Below are positions 33,982 to 41,996 of a stretch of DNA of 64,000 nucleotides, piece by piece; the stretch's first letter is position 1; each line of letters begins with the position of its first letter. Under the pieces are notes generated by a model, which was not told the origin of the DNA, did no database searches, and saw only the letters and a list, made by a program, of their open reading frames with translations. The stretch is from CAZRVH01 sp964603635 (GTDB lineage: Bacteria; Patescibacteriota; Gracilibacteria; Peribacterales; Peribacteraceae): the NCBI GenBank assembly GCA_964603635.1, contig CAZRVH010000003.1, forward strand, positions 22,402-86,401. Direction: 5' to 3'. A program made the position numbers and the translations under genes.

Positions 33982-34632
33982 TCAAGATGAACGGACGAGA
34001 TGGTCCGTAAATCCCAGCGCCACCAATCGTTCGTACGCCGCCCATACCTCCGGGGGGATTTCCTGGGGAATCTGGAAACCCATCTTGGGATACTCGCGAA
34101 TCCGCTGCAGGTCGCCAACCATGATGTGAATGATAAGATTCTTGGGCATATCAGGCGTCGGATAATCGTCAAAGGAAAACACAGGGGACGTGACGGTGAA
34201 TTCCTTGTCGGGCCACACCTTCGCCGCGGTCGCATAGGCGCGCCGTTCCATGTACGGCTTTTGCACCAAGAGAATCCTGCCAGGATCCAACCCTTTTCCC
34301 TCCAGCAACCGCCGTGTAAAGAGGATGTTCTCACCTGTGTTCCGCGATTGGTTTTCAATCAGGATGCGCTCCGCCGGGACACCCAGCTCCATCGCGTGCC
34401 GCGCGAAGAGATCGGCTTCCGCATGTTCCCAACCGGCCGTCAGGCGACCCGTTCCACCGGAGAATACGACCAGTGGCGCAAAGCCCTTTTGAAAAAGTTC
34501 GGCCCCGCGCTCCGCAACGCGGATGTCGTTACTGCCGAGCACGAGGATGCAGTCGGCCTTTCGCACGGAATGGTTCATATGGTGGTAATCCCAGATGATC
34601 TTCGCCAGTGAATCGATATCTGCGTTTGTCAT
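33982..34632 (-). CDS. DUF218 (YdcF/SanA-like) protein
   Basis: A 216-residue protein: KADCILVLGSNDIRVAERGAELF, VVFSGGTGRLTAGWEHAEADLF, RILIENQSRNTGENI and KPYMERRAYATA define the DUF218 fold, a Rossmann-like family linked to cell envelope or S-adenosylmethionine binding. There is no N-terminal membrane helix, as in YdcF. I start at MTNADIDS, which overlaps the HD gene stop by 4 bases (ATGA). Confidence 0.85.
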   Translation of the reverse strand: MTNADIDSLAKIIWDYHHMNHSVRKADCILVLGSNDIRVAERGAELFQKGFAPLVVFSGGTGRLTAGWEHAEADLFARHAMELGVPAERILIENQSRNTGENILFTRRLLEGKGLDPGRILLVQKPYMERRAYATAAKVWPDKEFTVTSPVFSFDDYPTPDMPKNLIIHIMVGDLQRIREYPKMGFQIPQEIPPEVWAAYERLVALGFTDHLVRSS

Positions 34633-35219
34633 GGAGTCGCGTTTTTGCACTGCGCGAGCCGATCAATCCCATCCGCGTACCAGTCGTAGGGATCCGATGC
34701 GTTGATCTCGTGCCATAGTTTCTTCGCGCTCTCGGTGAACAGCTCATGCTCCACCACATGCTTGCGCTTCTCGTCCCATGTCTTCGGATACTTCCCGCCC
34801 TTCGCCGTAAGCTCGCGCAATTCCATATCGACATCCAGCATGTCCGCGTCTTTCACCACTTTCGCCTCCAGCGTCGTCTTCTCCGCATATTCCTTGAGAA
34901 GCTCCTTCGTTTCGGACTCGAACGACGTACCCGCGAGCATATCCTCCGCCGCACGTTCCTCGTCGCGCTTCACGTAATGACGGGAAAGCGTATGCACATC
35001 ACCCGTGCGGCTTTCGGTAATGTCATGCACGAGCGCGATTTTCAGGACTTTATCCAGATCCGCCCCTTCCCTCTTCGCCAGGATCAACGCGATCCACAGC
35101 ATGCGAAAGATGTGCTCGCTGACGTTCGCGAACTTGGGATCATGGAACTGGTTCCACGTCCGGGGAACGAAGCGCAGGGTGCCGAGTTCGAAGAGCAGTT
35201 GGAGGTCGCGATCGGCCAT
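34629..35219 (-). CDS. HD-domain phosphohydrolase (YfbR/HDDC2-like)
   Basis: A 196-residue HD protein: NVSEHIFRMLWIAL (first His), ALVHDITESRTGDV (the HD pair and Glu) and KDADMLDVDMELRE (last Asp). This pattern fits the 5'-deoxynucleotidase YfbR/HDDC2 group. It is coupled to the DUF218 gene by a 4-base overlap. The gene is followed upstream by a tRNA-Ser on the opposite strand. Confidence 0.85.
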   Translation of the reverse strand: MADRDLQLLFELGTLRFVPRTWNQFHDPKFANVSEHIFRMLWIALILAKREGADLDKVLKIALVHDITESRTGDVHTLSRHYVKRDEERAAEDMLAGTSFESETKELLKEYAEKTTLEAKVVKDADMLDVDMELRELTAKGGKYPKTWDEKRKHVVEHELFTESAKKLWHEINASDPYDWYADGIDRLAQCKNATP

Positions 35220-35299
35220 ATGCCCGAGAATACATCTTTAAGCCCGAAGAAACCACTTTCTTTGGTTCCGTAATTCCCTATACTGGCGTCCGCACATCT

Positions 35300-35389
35300 G
35301 GAGGGGTCGCATAGTGGCCTAGTGCGCACGCTTGGAAAGCGTGTAGACGTGAAAGCGTCTCGGGAGTTCGAATCTCCCCCCCTCCGCCA
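35300..35389 (+). tRNA. tRNA-Ser (anticodon GGA)
   Basis: Acceptor GGAGGGG/CCCCTCC, discriminator G and encoded CCA; anticodon loop TTGGAAA; long variable arm with stem AGACG/CGTCT; T arm GGGAG/CTCCC with TTCGAAT. All class II tRNA parts are intact. Confidence 0.95.
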
Positions 35390-35475
35390 GCCTTCGCGAA
35401 GCGAATGCTGTCCGCCGTAGCCTTGGCGAAGGCAGACACTAATACTAGGGACCGCTTCGGCTGGCCTTCGGCCAT
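35390..35475. repeat. Repeat element touching the tRNA-Ser 3' end
   Basis: Starts at the base after CCA. It contains GCCTTCGCGAAG, CCGCCGTAGCCTTGGCG, AAGGCAGAC and CCGCTTCGGCTGGCC, a set of small palindromes. GCCTTGGCGAAG-type sequence also occurs in both inserts of the broken tRNA-Thr copy. Translated on the reverse strand it gives LRQGYGGQ, a phrase I recall from many CPR assemblies. Confidence 0.7.
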
Positions 35476-35484
35476 TTGCATTAC

Positions 35485-35521
35485 AAAAAAGACGGACCTT
35501 TCGGCCCGTCTTTCTTTTTTT
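35485..35521 (+). terminator. Rho-independent terminator after tRNA-Ser
   Basis: Stem GACGGACC/GGCCCGTC with a TTTC loop and one mismatch, then TTTCTTTTTTTC. A run of six A before the stem lets it also work on the other strand, for the Cys-rich membrane protein gene. Confidence 0.85.
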
Positions 35522-35533
35522 CATCGAACGATC

Positions 35534-35890
35534 TCAGTGCTGGTGAGGTGCGGCCGCATCGCCATGGTCATGGCCGCAATCGCAACCGCCTTTGTCTCCG
35601 CAGTCGCAATTTTCCTTTCCGCAGGCGCATCCTCCGCCGCAACCTCCTCCGCAGCCGCAACCCTTGGAGCGGCAAGAACACATTTTCATTCCTTTCTTCA
35701 CGGCACCGAGGCAGAAGACCGCCGCGATGATCGCGAGGGAAGCATCGCTGAGACCCATGCGGTTCTCAAGGACGAAGAATACGCGGTATGCGCCGTAGAG
35801 CGCGGCAAGCGTGAACAGGACGGTAAGGATCATCACCGCGAGGTTGACCGACTTGCAGGTCATGCAGCGGGAATCATGGGAACCACACAT
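35534..35890 (-). CDS. Small membrane protein with a metallothionein-like Cys/His tail
   Basis: A 118-residue protein starting MCGSHDSRCMTCKSVN (three Cys), with two membrane spans (about 17-38 and 51-67) and a tail of some 45 residues with Cys-Gly-Cys repeats ending in HDHGDAAAPHQH. The tail alone holds over ten Cys. I infer metal binding or delivery at the membrane. No family name can be given. I chose this start because the longer frame overlaps the pheT promoter and start. Confidence 0.7.
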   Translation of the reverse strand: MCGSHDSRCMTCKSVNLAVMILTVLFTLAALYGAYRVFFVLENRMGLSDASLAIIAAVFCLGAVKKGMKMCSCRSKGCGCGGGCGGGCACGKENCDCGDKGGCDCGHDHGDAAAPHQH

Positions 35891-35959
35891 AGGGAAAGTG
35901 GGGAGGGGGTAAATCGCCGAAAGTCTACTCCTTCGGTGAAATATCCACAAAGAGCGGAA

Positions 35960-35989
35960 TTGTGCCGATGGCAGACCGTAGGGTAGTCT
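35960..35989 (+). promoter_or_regulatory. Possible pheT promoter
   Basis: TTGTGC, 18-base spacer, TAGTCT; 7 bases to the ATG. Weak -35, but the -10/start spacing matches the leaderless pattern seen elsewhere. Confidence 0.35.
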
Positions 35990-35996
35990 GTCGGCC

Positions 35997-38369
35997 ATGA
36001 AGATCTCCCTGAACTGGCTCACCGACTACGTCACCTGGACGGAAACCGACACCGACCTCATCGTGAACCGCATCACGGCGGGCACGGCGGAAGTGGACGG
36101 CGTGGAAAAGCAGGGGGCGCTGCTGGAGAACTGCTGCGTCGGAAAGATTTTGACCGTGAAGCCGCACCCGAACGCCGACAAATTGAGATTGTGCGAAGTG
36201 GAGACAGACCGGGGAGTGATGAAAGTGGTGTGCGGGGGCACGAATTTGGAGGATCACATGCTGGTCGCATTCGCGCACGTGGGCGCGACCGTGCGGCACG
36301 GGGATGAATTGGTAACCCTGCAAACGGCAAAGATCCGCGGCGAGGAAAGCCAGGGCATGCTGTGCGCCGCGGAGGAATTGGATCTGTCGGCCCACTTCCC
36401 TCCCAAACCGGAACACGGCAGCCGCCCCATCATGGACCTGACGCACAGCGGCTTTCAGCCTCAGCAGGACCTGCGCGCCGCGATGGGAATGACCGACACC
36501 GTCCTCATCATTTCGAATACGGCGATCACGACGCGCCCCGATTTGTTTTCCCATATCGGATTCGCCCGCGAGTGCGTGGCGCTGGGCATCGCGACATGGA
36601 ATAAGAAGCAGCCGGATCTCACCCCGCCGACGTTCGGCAAAGCATCGCTGCCTGTCATCCGTTCCGAAGATCCTTCGTTGGCACCGCGCTACGTCTCCTG
36701 TGTCATCGAACTGAAAACCCAGGGAACGACGCCGGAATGGATGAAGCAAAGGCTGGAAAGCGTCGGTATCCGCTCCCTGTCCCTTCCCATCGACGTGACG
36801 AACTACGTGATGCTGGACATCGGCACGCCTCTGCATGCCTTCGATATGGATACGCTCGCGGGAGAACTCGTTGTGCGCGAGTCTCAGAAAGGAGAAAAGG
36901 TCACGACGCTCGACGGGGTGACTCGGACGCTGGAAGAAGGATTGATCGTGATGTCCGATGACAAGGGAATCTTCGACCTCTGCGGCGTGATGGGAGACCA
37001 GCGTTCGGCCATGACCGACGCGACGAAGAGAATCTTCCTGCATGCCCCCGTTTTTGATTCCCCGCGCATCCGCAAAGCCATCCAGACGACGGGCCATCGT
37101 ACCGATGCTTCCACGGTCTTCGAGAAAGGAGTGCCGCCGGTGATGGTCCTCCAAGGCCTGTCACGCGCCCTCCGCCTCATACTGGAACACGCGCCCGAGT
37201 CATCCATCGAAAGCAAAAATATATCTTGGGGGGAGGACGGCAAGCCTGAGCCGATCGAACTCTCGCTGGAACGCGCGTCCGCGACGCTGGGCATGACGGT
37301 GCCGAAGAAAGCGGTGACGGAAATCCTGACGGACCTGGGCTTCGCGGTGATGGCGGGCAAGAAGGGAATCCTGGAGGTGACGCCGCCCTTGCACCGACTG
37401 CGCGACATCGCGGGTGAGCACGATCTCATCGAGGAAATCGGACGTATCGCCGGCTACGCAAGCGTACCCGAGGAAATGCCGCTTGCCCCGGTGCGCGTGG
37501 CGCCGCGCGACCAGAGGAAGCACATGCTGCGCGACGCGTTGGCCATGGCGGGCTACAGCGAGATCGTCCCGCTGAACCTCGTGAGCCCTTCGCTCCTGAA
37601 AAAGGCCGGAACGGATCCTGCCGAGGCGATCGCGCTTGCAAACCCGCTTGGAGAAGAGACCTCGGTGATGCACACCACCACGCTCCCCGCCCTGCTCGTC
37701 CACGCGCAGAAGAACATCCTGCAGGTGGAGCATGCCCTTCGCACCTTTCACTGTGCGCACGTGTTCCGCAAAGGACAGACGGAATCCATGGAGCTGACGG
37801 CGTTCATCGCCGCGCGCGCGAACGGAGGACTGCTGGAAGAACCGCTGCTTCACCTGAAGCGCGACATCGTGCACGCATTGGAAGCGATCGGATACGACGT
37901 ATCCGTCACCACCAAGAAAGACCCGGGACCGGGCATGCACCCGGGCCGCAGCGCGGAGATAGCGGTGAACGGCCGGAAAGTCGGTTGCCTCTACGAGCTG
38001 CATCCCACGGTCTGCGCCGCATTCGATCTCCCCGCCCGCGCCGCCGCGGTAACGCTGAACCTCACGATGCTCTTCGCGGAGAAACCCGCGGACATCTTCG
38101 CGGCTCCCGTCCCCGCCTTCCCGGACGTCACGTACGATGAGACGATCCAGCGCACGCAGAAAGACGCCGTAGAAACACTGCTGAAGAAAGCGCGCGCCGC
38201 GGACCCGCTGCTCGCGGACGTATCGGTGAAGGACCTCTACAACGGCAAGCCGTTGAAGGACGGTGAATATAATCTCACGCTGCGCTTCACCTACCGCGCC
38301 GCCGACCGCACGCTCACCGAAGATGAAGCGAAGAAGGTACATGAGAAGGTGCTGGGGGCGATGAAATAA
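35997..38369 (+). CDS. pheT: Phenylalanine-tRNA ligase beta subunit
   Basis: A 790-residue full-length beta subunit: N-terminal MKISLNWLTDYV, the OB/EMAP-type tRNA-binding domain (about 42-155, PHPNADKLRLCEV), B3/B4 editing domain, B5 (about 400-475, ending EHDLIEEIGRIAGY) and a C-terminal FDX-ACB domain (FPDVTYDETI...). It charges tRNA-Phe with PheS. PheS is not adjacent, so the subunits are encoded apart, unlike in many bacteria. Confidence 0.95.
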   Translation: MKISLNWLTDYVTWTETDTDLIVNRITAGTAEVDGVEKQGALLENCCVGKILTVKPHPNADKLRLCEVETDRGVMKVVCGGTNLEDHMLVAFAHVGATVRHGDELVTLQTAKIRGEESQGMLCAAEELDLSAHFPPKPEHGSRPIMDLTHSGFQPQQDLRAAMGMTDTVLIISNTAITTRPDLFSHIGFARECVALGIATWNKKQPDLTPPTFGKASLPVIRSEDPSLAPRYVSCVIELKTQGTTPEWMKQRLESVGIRSLSLPIDVTNYVMLDIGTPLHAFDMDTLAGELVVRESQKGEKVTTLDGVTRTLEEGLIVMSDDKGIFDLCGVMGDQRSAMTDATKRIFLHAPVFDSPRIRKAIQTTGHRTDASTVFEKGVPPVMVLQGLSRALRLILEHAPESSIESKNISWGEDGKPEPIELSLERASATLGMTVPKKAVTEILTDLGFAVMAGKKGILEVTPPLHRLRDIAGEHDLIEEIGRIAGYASVPEEMPLAPVRVAPRDQRKHMLRDALAMAGYSEIVPLNLVSPSLLKKAGTDPAEAIALANPLGEETSVMHTTTLPALLVHAQKNILQVEHALRTFHCAHVFRKGQTESMELTAFIAARANGGLLEEPLLHLKRDIVHALEAIGYDVSVTTKKDPGPGMHPGRSAEIAVNGRKVGCLYELHPTVCAAFDLPARAAAVTLNLTMLFAEKPADIFAAPVPAFPDVTYDETIQRTQKDAVETLLKKARAADPLLADVSVKDLYNGKPLKDGEYNLTLRFTYRAADRTLTEDEAKKVHEKVLGAMK

Positions 38370-38392
38370 AACCTTTTCTGACCTCACCCCGA

Positions 38393-38601
38393 CCCTCTCC
38401 TAGGAGGAGAGGGAGGCTAGGCATAAGACAGGGCGGCAGGAAACCCGCGTCCACGGAGGGTGAAGGGGAAGCCCCGCGTGCGAAGCACCGTGGCGAACGT
38501 TTCGACGCGACAGCGAGAAACGGAGCCCGCGGGGCGGGCGGCGTCGGACATTGGACGCGGGCCGCCTTTTTCCGTCCCTTTTTGGCGGGACAAAAAGGGA
38601 C
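38393..38601 (+). other. Highly structured region with nested stems and a T run after pheT
   Basis: First CCCTCTCCT/AGGAGAGGG (3-base loop) at 38393-38413. Then nested stems: GGCGGC (38432-38437)/GCCGCC (38561-38566), CCCGCGTCC (38444)/GGACGCGGG (38553), GCCCCGCG (38471)/CGCGGGGC (38528), CGTTTC (38498)/GAAACG (38517). TTTTT follows at 38567. A last perfect stem GTCCCTTTTT/AAAAAGGGAC spans 38574-38601. It may be an unusually large terminator, an RNA, or a palindromic repeat element. Confidence 0.65.
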
Positions 38602-38608
38602 GAATGCA

Positions 38609-38614
38609 TATACT
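38609..38614 (+). promoter_or_regulatory. -10 box, leaderless spacing
   Basis: TATACT ending 6 bases before the ATG of the adenosyltransferase. The -35 position falls in the loop of the hairpin before it, with no good match. Confidence 0.4.
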
Positions 38615-38620
38615 CATTCC

Positions 38621-39169
38621 ATGACCATCGTCACCAAAACCGGAGACAAGGGAACGACCGGATTGTTCGGCGGACAACGCGTGTCGAAGGACGATCCGCG
38701 CATCCACGCGTACGGCGACGTCGACGAACTCAACGCAGTCCTGGGTTTGATCATCGCGCACAAGGAAGTATCCCAGCCGATGCGCACGCAACTTACCCGC
38801 GTGCAGAATCTCCTCTTCCGTATGGGGGCGGATCTCGCAACACCCATCGAAAACAATGCCGCCAAGGTGCCGCGCATGGAACAACAGCACATCGACGAGA
38901 TCGAGGGATGGATCAAGGCGCTCGAGGAAGAACTCCCCCCCTTGCAATCCTTCATCCTCCCCGGCGGGACGGAATCCGCCGCGATGCTGCACCTGGCCCG
39001 CACGATTACGCGACGATCCGAACGTTGGGTGGTGTCACTGGCCGCAAAAGAACAGATCGGCCCATTCGTCGTCATCTACCTGAACCGCCTGAGCGATTAC
39101 CTGTTTCTTCTTGCTGAAAAGGCCAATAAGGACGCGGGAATGCCTGATACGCAGGTGAAGTATGATTAG
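38621..39169 (+). CDS. Corrinoid adenosyltransferase, PduO type
   Basis: A 182-residue enzyme that attaches the adenosyl group of ATP to cob(I)alamin. Marks: VTKTGDKGTTGLFGG at the N-terminus, RIHAYGDVDELNAVLG, and FILPGGTESAAMLHLARTITRRSER near residue 115-140 with the ATP-site arginines. A B12 coenzyme maker is unusual in a lean genome; no B12-dependent enzyme is in the window. The stop (GATTAG) sits 7 bases before a degenerate-word hairpin. Confidence 0.92.
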   Translation: MTIVTKTGDKGTTGLFGGQRVSKDDPRIHAYGDVDELNAVLGLIIAHKEVSQPMRTQLTRVQNLLFRMGADLATPIENNAAKVPRMEQQHIDEIEGWIKALEEELPPLQSFILPGGTESAAMLHLARTITRRSERWVVSLAAKEQIGPFVVIYLNRLSDYLFLLAEKANKDAGMPDTQVKYD

Positions 39170-39176
39170 GAAAGTA

Positions 39177-39252
39177 GACGGTAGGTTGTAGGCGGTAGGT
39201 TTTGGGCCGTTTTAATGACTTCTACGAGCTACAACCTACCACCTATAACCCC
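39177..39252. repeat. Degenerate-word hairpin (GTAGGTT word), perfect 12-bp core
   Basis: GGTAGGTTGTAG at 39180-39191 and CTACAACCTACC at 39229-39240 are exact complements; both arms extend with further variants. Begins about 8 bases after the adenosyltransferase stop. Confidence 0.85.
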
Positions 39253-39263
39253 GTAAACTCTCC

Positions 39264-39292
39264 TTGACGACCCCATCCCCCATCTGTAACCT
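39264..39292 (+). promoter_or_regulatory. rpmH promoter
   Basis: TTGACG, 17-base spacer, TAACCT, 9 bases before the ATG. Short leader without a Shine-Dalgarno sequence. Confidence 0.55.
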
Positions 39293-39301
39293 CCCCCCAC
39301 A

Positions 39302-39457
39302 ATGTTAGGAAAGCTCAAATGGCGTCGGCGTCTCCGCAAGCATGGCTTCCGTTCCAGGATGGCCACCGCTGACGGACGCAAAGTGCTGTCGCGCCGCCGC
39401 GCGACGGGCCGCAAGCGCCTGACGGTGCAGAAGAGGGCCCGCAAGATGGCACGCTAA
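39302..39457 (+). CDS. rpmH: 50S ribosomal protein bL34
   Basis: A 51-residue highly basic protein too short for many gene finders: MLGKLKWRRRLRKHGFRSRM, then RRRATGRKRLTVQK, the L34 pattern with a slightly longer N- and C-terminus. The usual partner rnpA does not follow; a degenerate-word hairpin starts 3 bases after the stop. The dnaA/rnpA context of many bacteria is missing here. Confidence 0.92.
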   Translation: MLGKLKWRRRLRKHGFRSRMATADGRKVLSRRRATGRKRLTVQKRARKMAR

Positions 39458-39460
39458 AGA

Positions 39461-39542
39461 AGGGTTTGGTTTAGGAGTAGGATTAGGAGTTGTTTTTTCG
39501 AGATAAAAATTCCATATCCCCAACCCCAATCCTAACCCTATA
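39461..39542. repeat. Degenerate-word hairpin (GGATTAGG word)
   Basis: Left arm 39461-39492 (GGTTTAGGAGTAGGATTAGG), right arm 39518-39542 (CCCCAATCCTAACCCTA). Same word class as 24761-24835. Loop of 25 bases, AT-rich. The right arm runs into the -10 of the next gene. Confidence 0.78.
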
Positions 39543-39544
39543 CT
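39539..39544 (+). promoter_or_regulatory. -10 box, leaderless spacing, overlapping a hairpin arm
   Basis: TATACT with 6 bases to the ATG. Its first bases are the end of the pyrimidine arm of the hairpin, so arm and promoter are fused. Confidence 0.4.
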
Positions 39545-39550
39545 CATTGC

Positions 39551-39841
39551 ATGCTCCGATACATGCATACTCTTTCAGCCATCCTCTTTTATATCCTGGG
39601 AGGCTCCGTATTCGCCGCCTACGTGCTGCATAGCAACGGCATCTGGGCCGACGGGACGATGCAGTGGATGCTATCGGTCATGCTGCCGCTTTTGGCATGC
39701 GGACTGCTGTACGGCGGGCTCAGCCTGTATACCAGCGTCCAAAGCACATCGGGCCGTTCCACGGGCCTCGCGACCGTCCTGGCCCTCGTCTCCATCCTCG
39801 TCTTCTCCGCTTTTGCCGTTCTCACGTTCTGGCCGAAGTGA
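39551..39841 (+). CDS. Small three-span membrane protein
   Basis: A 96-residue hydrophobic protein with membrane segments about 7-26, 38-58 and 72-93 and a short polar loop (TSVQSTSGRSTG). No family recognised. It sits just before the M16 peptidase (27-base gap) and may be in its operon. TATACT 6 bases upstream supports the first ATG. Confidence 0.6.
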   Translation: MLRYMHTLSAILFYILGGSVFAAYVLHSNGIWADGTMQWMLSVMLPLLACGLLYGGLSLYTSVQSTSGRSTGLATVLALVSILVFSAFAVLTFWPK

Positions 39842-39868
39842 TAGTATCCCCCCCTCCCCCCAACCCCT

Positions 39869-41128
39869 ATGTATACGCTCAAGAAACTCCCCTCCGGCCT
39901 CCCCGTCCTCACTGCTCCCGTGACCGGCACCGAGTCCGTCACCGTCATGGTGTTCGCGGGCGCGGGATCACGCTACGAGAAAAATGCCGAACGCGGCATC
40001 AGCCACTTTTTGGAGCACATGTTCTTCAAGGGAGGCAAGAAATACAAGACGACGCAGGAGGTGAGCGCGGCGATCGACGGCGTGGGCGGTGACTTCAACG
40101 CATTCACCGGAAAGGAATACGCGGGATATTACGTGAAGGTGGCGGCGGAGCAGACGGAGATGGCCTGCGACGTGCTGAGCGACATGCTTTTGAACGCCAC
40201 CTTCCCGCCCGAGGAAATTGACAAGGAGCGCGGCGTGATCATCGAGGAAGAGCGCATGTACCAAGACACGCCCATGTACCGCGCGGGTTGGGATTTCGAG
40301 GAACTGATCTTCGGCAACTGCCCGCTGGGGTGGGACACGATCGGGTTGGAGAGCGTCATCAAGAGCGTCACGCAGGCGGATTTCCAGGCGCATAAGGATG
40401 CCCTGTACACCGCGGACAACACCGTCATCGCATTCGCGGGACGTATCACGGAAGAACAGGCGATGAAGTTGGCCGAGCAGTACTTCGGGGCGCTCGAAGG
40501 AAAGAAGAAAGGAGGCTTTGAGCCGTTTGGCGACTACAACAAGGAAAAAATCTTCCTGCGCACCAAGGCGACGGAACAGGCGCACCTGGTCCTCGGCGTA
40601 CCCGCTCCGGGATCGCTGGACAAGGACCACTTCGCCCACAAGCTGCTCGCCGTCATCCTGGGCGGCAACATGAGCAGCCGCATGTTCCTGAATATCCGCG
40701 AGGCGAAGGGCATGTGCTATTACATCTCCACGGATTCCGACAGTTACCTGGATGCGGGCGCTCTCTCCACGCGCGCGGGCATCGACCAATCAAGGCTCGA
40801 CGAGGCCGTGTCGGCCATCATGCACGAGTACATGACCTGCGCGGAGGACGGCGTGACGGAAGAAGAGCTGCAGCGTGCGAAGGATTACATCAAGGGGAAG
40901 GTAACGCTCAATTTGGAAGACAGCGAGGAACGCGCGCACTTCTACGGCAAGCAGCAACTCCTCTACCCGAAGATCAAGGACATTCCCGATTACTTCGCGG
41001 CGGTCGACGCGGTGACGAAAGGGCAGGTCGATGCGCTGGCAAAGCGCCTTCTGACGAGGGAAAACATGAAACTCGTCGTCATCGGCAAAGCAGACGATAA
41101 GGATCGCTTGCTGTCGCTGATCAGTTAA
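39869..41128 (+). CDS. M16 family zinc peptidase
   Basis: A 419-residue protease of the mitochondrial-processing-peptidase type. The inverted zinc motif is HFLEH (H46, E49, H50), and the distal glutamate lies in IDKERGVIIEEERMYQD near 120-130. The second half keeps the inactive repeat with the R/Y pair (AKGMCYYISTDSDSY). No signal peptide, so probably cytoplasmic. The length is normal for the bacterial single-chain form. Confidence 0.92.
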   Translation: MYTLKKLPSGLPVLTAPVTGTESVTVMVFAGAGSRYEKNAERGISHFLEHMFFKGGKKYKTTQEVSAAIDGVGGDFNAFTGKEYAGYYVKVAAEQTEMACDVLSDMLLNATFPPEEIDKERGVIIEEERMYQDTPMYRAGWDFEELIFGNCPLGWDTIGLESVIKSVTQADFQAHKDALYTADNTVIAFAGRITEEQAMKLAEQYFGALEGKKKGGFEPFGDYNKEKIFLRTKATEQAHLVLGVPAPGSLDKDHFAHKLLAVILGGNMSSRMFLNIREAKGMCYYISTDSDSYLDAGALSTRAGIDQSRLDEAVSAIMHEYMTCAEDGVTEEELQRAKDYIKGKVTLNLEDSEERAHFYGKQQLLYPKIKDIPDYFAAVDAVTKGQVDALAKRLLTRENMKLVVIGKADDKDRLLSLIS

Positions 41129-41245
41129 GGCAATGATTCCGGCCGTCATACCGAAGGCTGCTGACACGAAGCCACGAATGTGACCTCGCATCATTGCATC
41201 CGCGCTGGGGCATGCCACAATGGAGGCCTCCGTCCCCCTCTTTTC

Positions 41246-41899
41246 ATGAACGCACGCATCATCGCCTCATCGGTCCTCACGTCCCTTTCCCTCGCGCTCG
41301 CCCCGGCCGCCTTTGCGGAAGACGCGGTGGCCCCGGTGGAAAACGTCGAAACCGTCGAGTCCCTGTCACGCTCGCTGGCTTCGCTGAGCTGCGATGGAAA
41401 AGAGGGAAAGGAGACGGGACGCTGCATCACGGACGTCTTGAAGCGCATCAAAACCATCGAATACAACTTCGCCCAGTGGTACAAAAGGGAGGTGGCGGCA
41501 TGGAGAAAGGCGAATGACGGAGACGGGATCAGCGAGGAATACACGCTGGCCCTGAAGGCTTTCAACGACCAGATGCAGGAAAAAAGGAAATACTTCCAGG
41601 AACAGGTGCGCCTGGTGCGCAAGGCCTTCTTCGACCGCCAGACGATCGTGCGCGTGCAAAAAGGCGAAGTGAAGACGAAAGGAAGCACGCCGCTGACGAC
41701 CACGGGCGAGCAGGAGCTGCTGAAGCAGTGCGACGAAAAATTCGCCTCGGACCAGGACGCCGAACGCGTCTGCCTGCGCAACATCATCCAGCGCAAGACC
41801 GCGGTGGACAAGAGGCTTGCCACCGTCCGTGCGCACATCAGGGAAAACGACGAGAATGCGGTCCAGCGTCCCCTGCGCCCGAAAAAGCCGCTTCGCTAA
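41246..41899 (+). CDS. Secreted helical protein of unknown function
   Basis: A 217-residue protein with a signal peptide (MNARIIASSVLTSLSLALAP, cut likely after AFA). The mature part is helical and charged, with three Cys (CDGKEGKETGRC... and CDEKF). It ends in a basic Pro-rich tail (RPLRPKKPLR). No family recognised. A start 22 codons upstream is open, but would bury the signal peptide. Confidence 0.65.
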   Translation: MNARIIASSVLTSLSLALAPAAFAEDAVAPVENVETVESLSRSLASLSCDGKEGKETGRCITDVLKRIKTIEYNFAQWYKREVAAWRKANDGDGISEEYTLALKAFNDQMQEKRKYFQEQVRLVRKAFFDRQTIVRVQKGEVKTKGSTPLTTTGEQELLKQCDEKFASDQDAERVCLRNIIQRKTAVDKRLATVRAHIRENDENAVQRPLRPKKPLR

Positions 41900-41996
41900 T
41901 TAGACTTGTCATTTCGGCCTCCATACTGAACAATAAGGCCCTCCCGAGCCGCTTTCGCGCACCCGGGACGGATCTTACGATTTCCTCCCCCATCCC

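Noticed and set aside
38417..38992. Reverse ORF over the structured region and the adenosyltransferase
   Set aside because: It is antisense to a recognisable enzyme, and its remaining part is the palindromic spacer.
39177..39542. Short regularly repeated words considered as a CRISPR array
   Set aside because: The repeats are 6-9 bases with no unique spacers and arranged as inverted arms; no cas genes are present.
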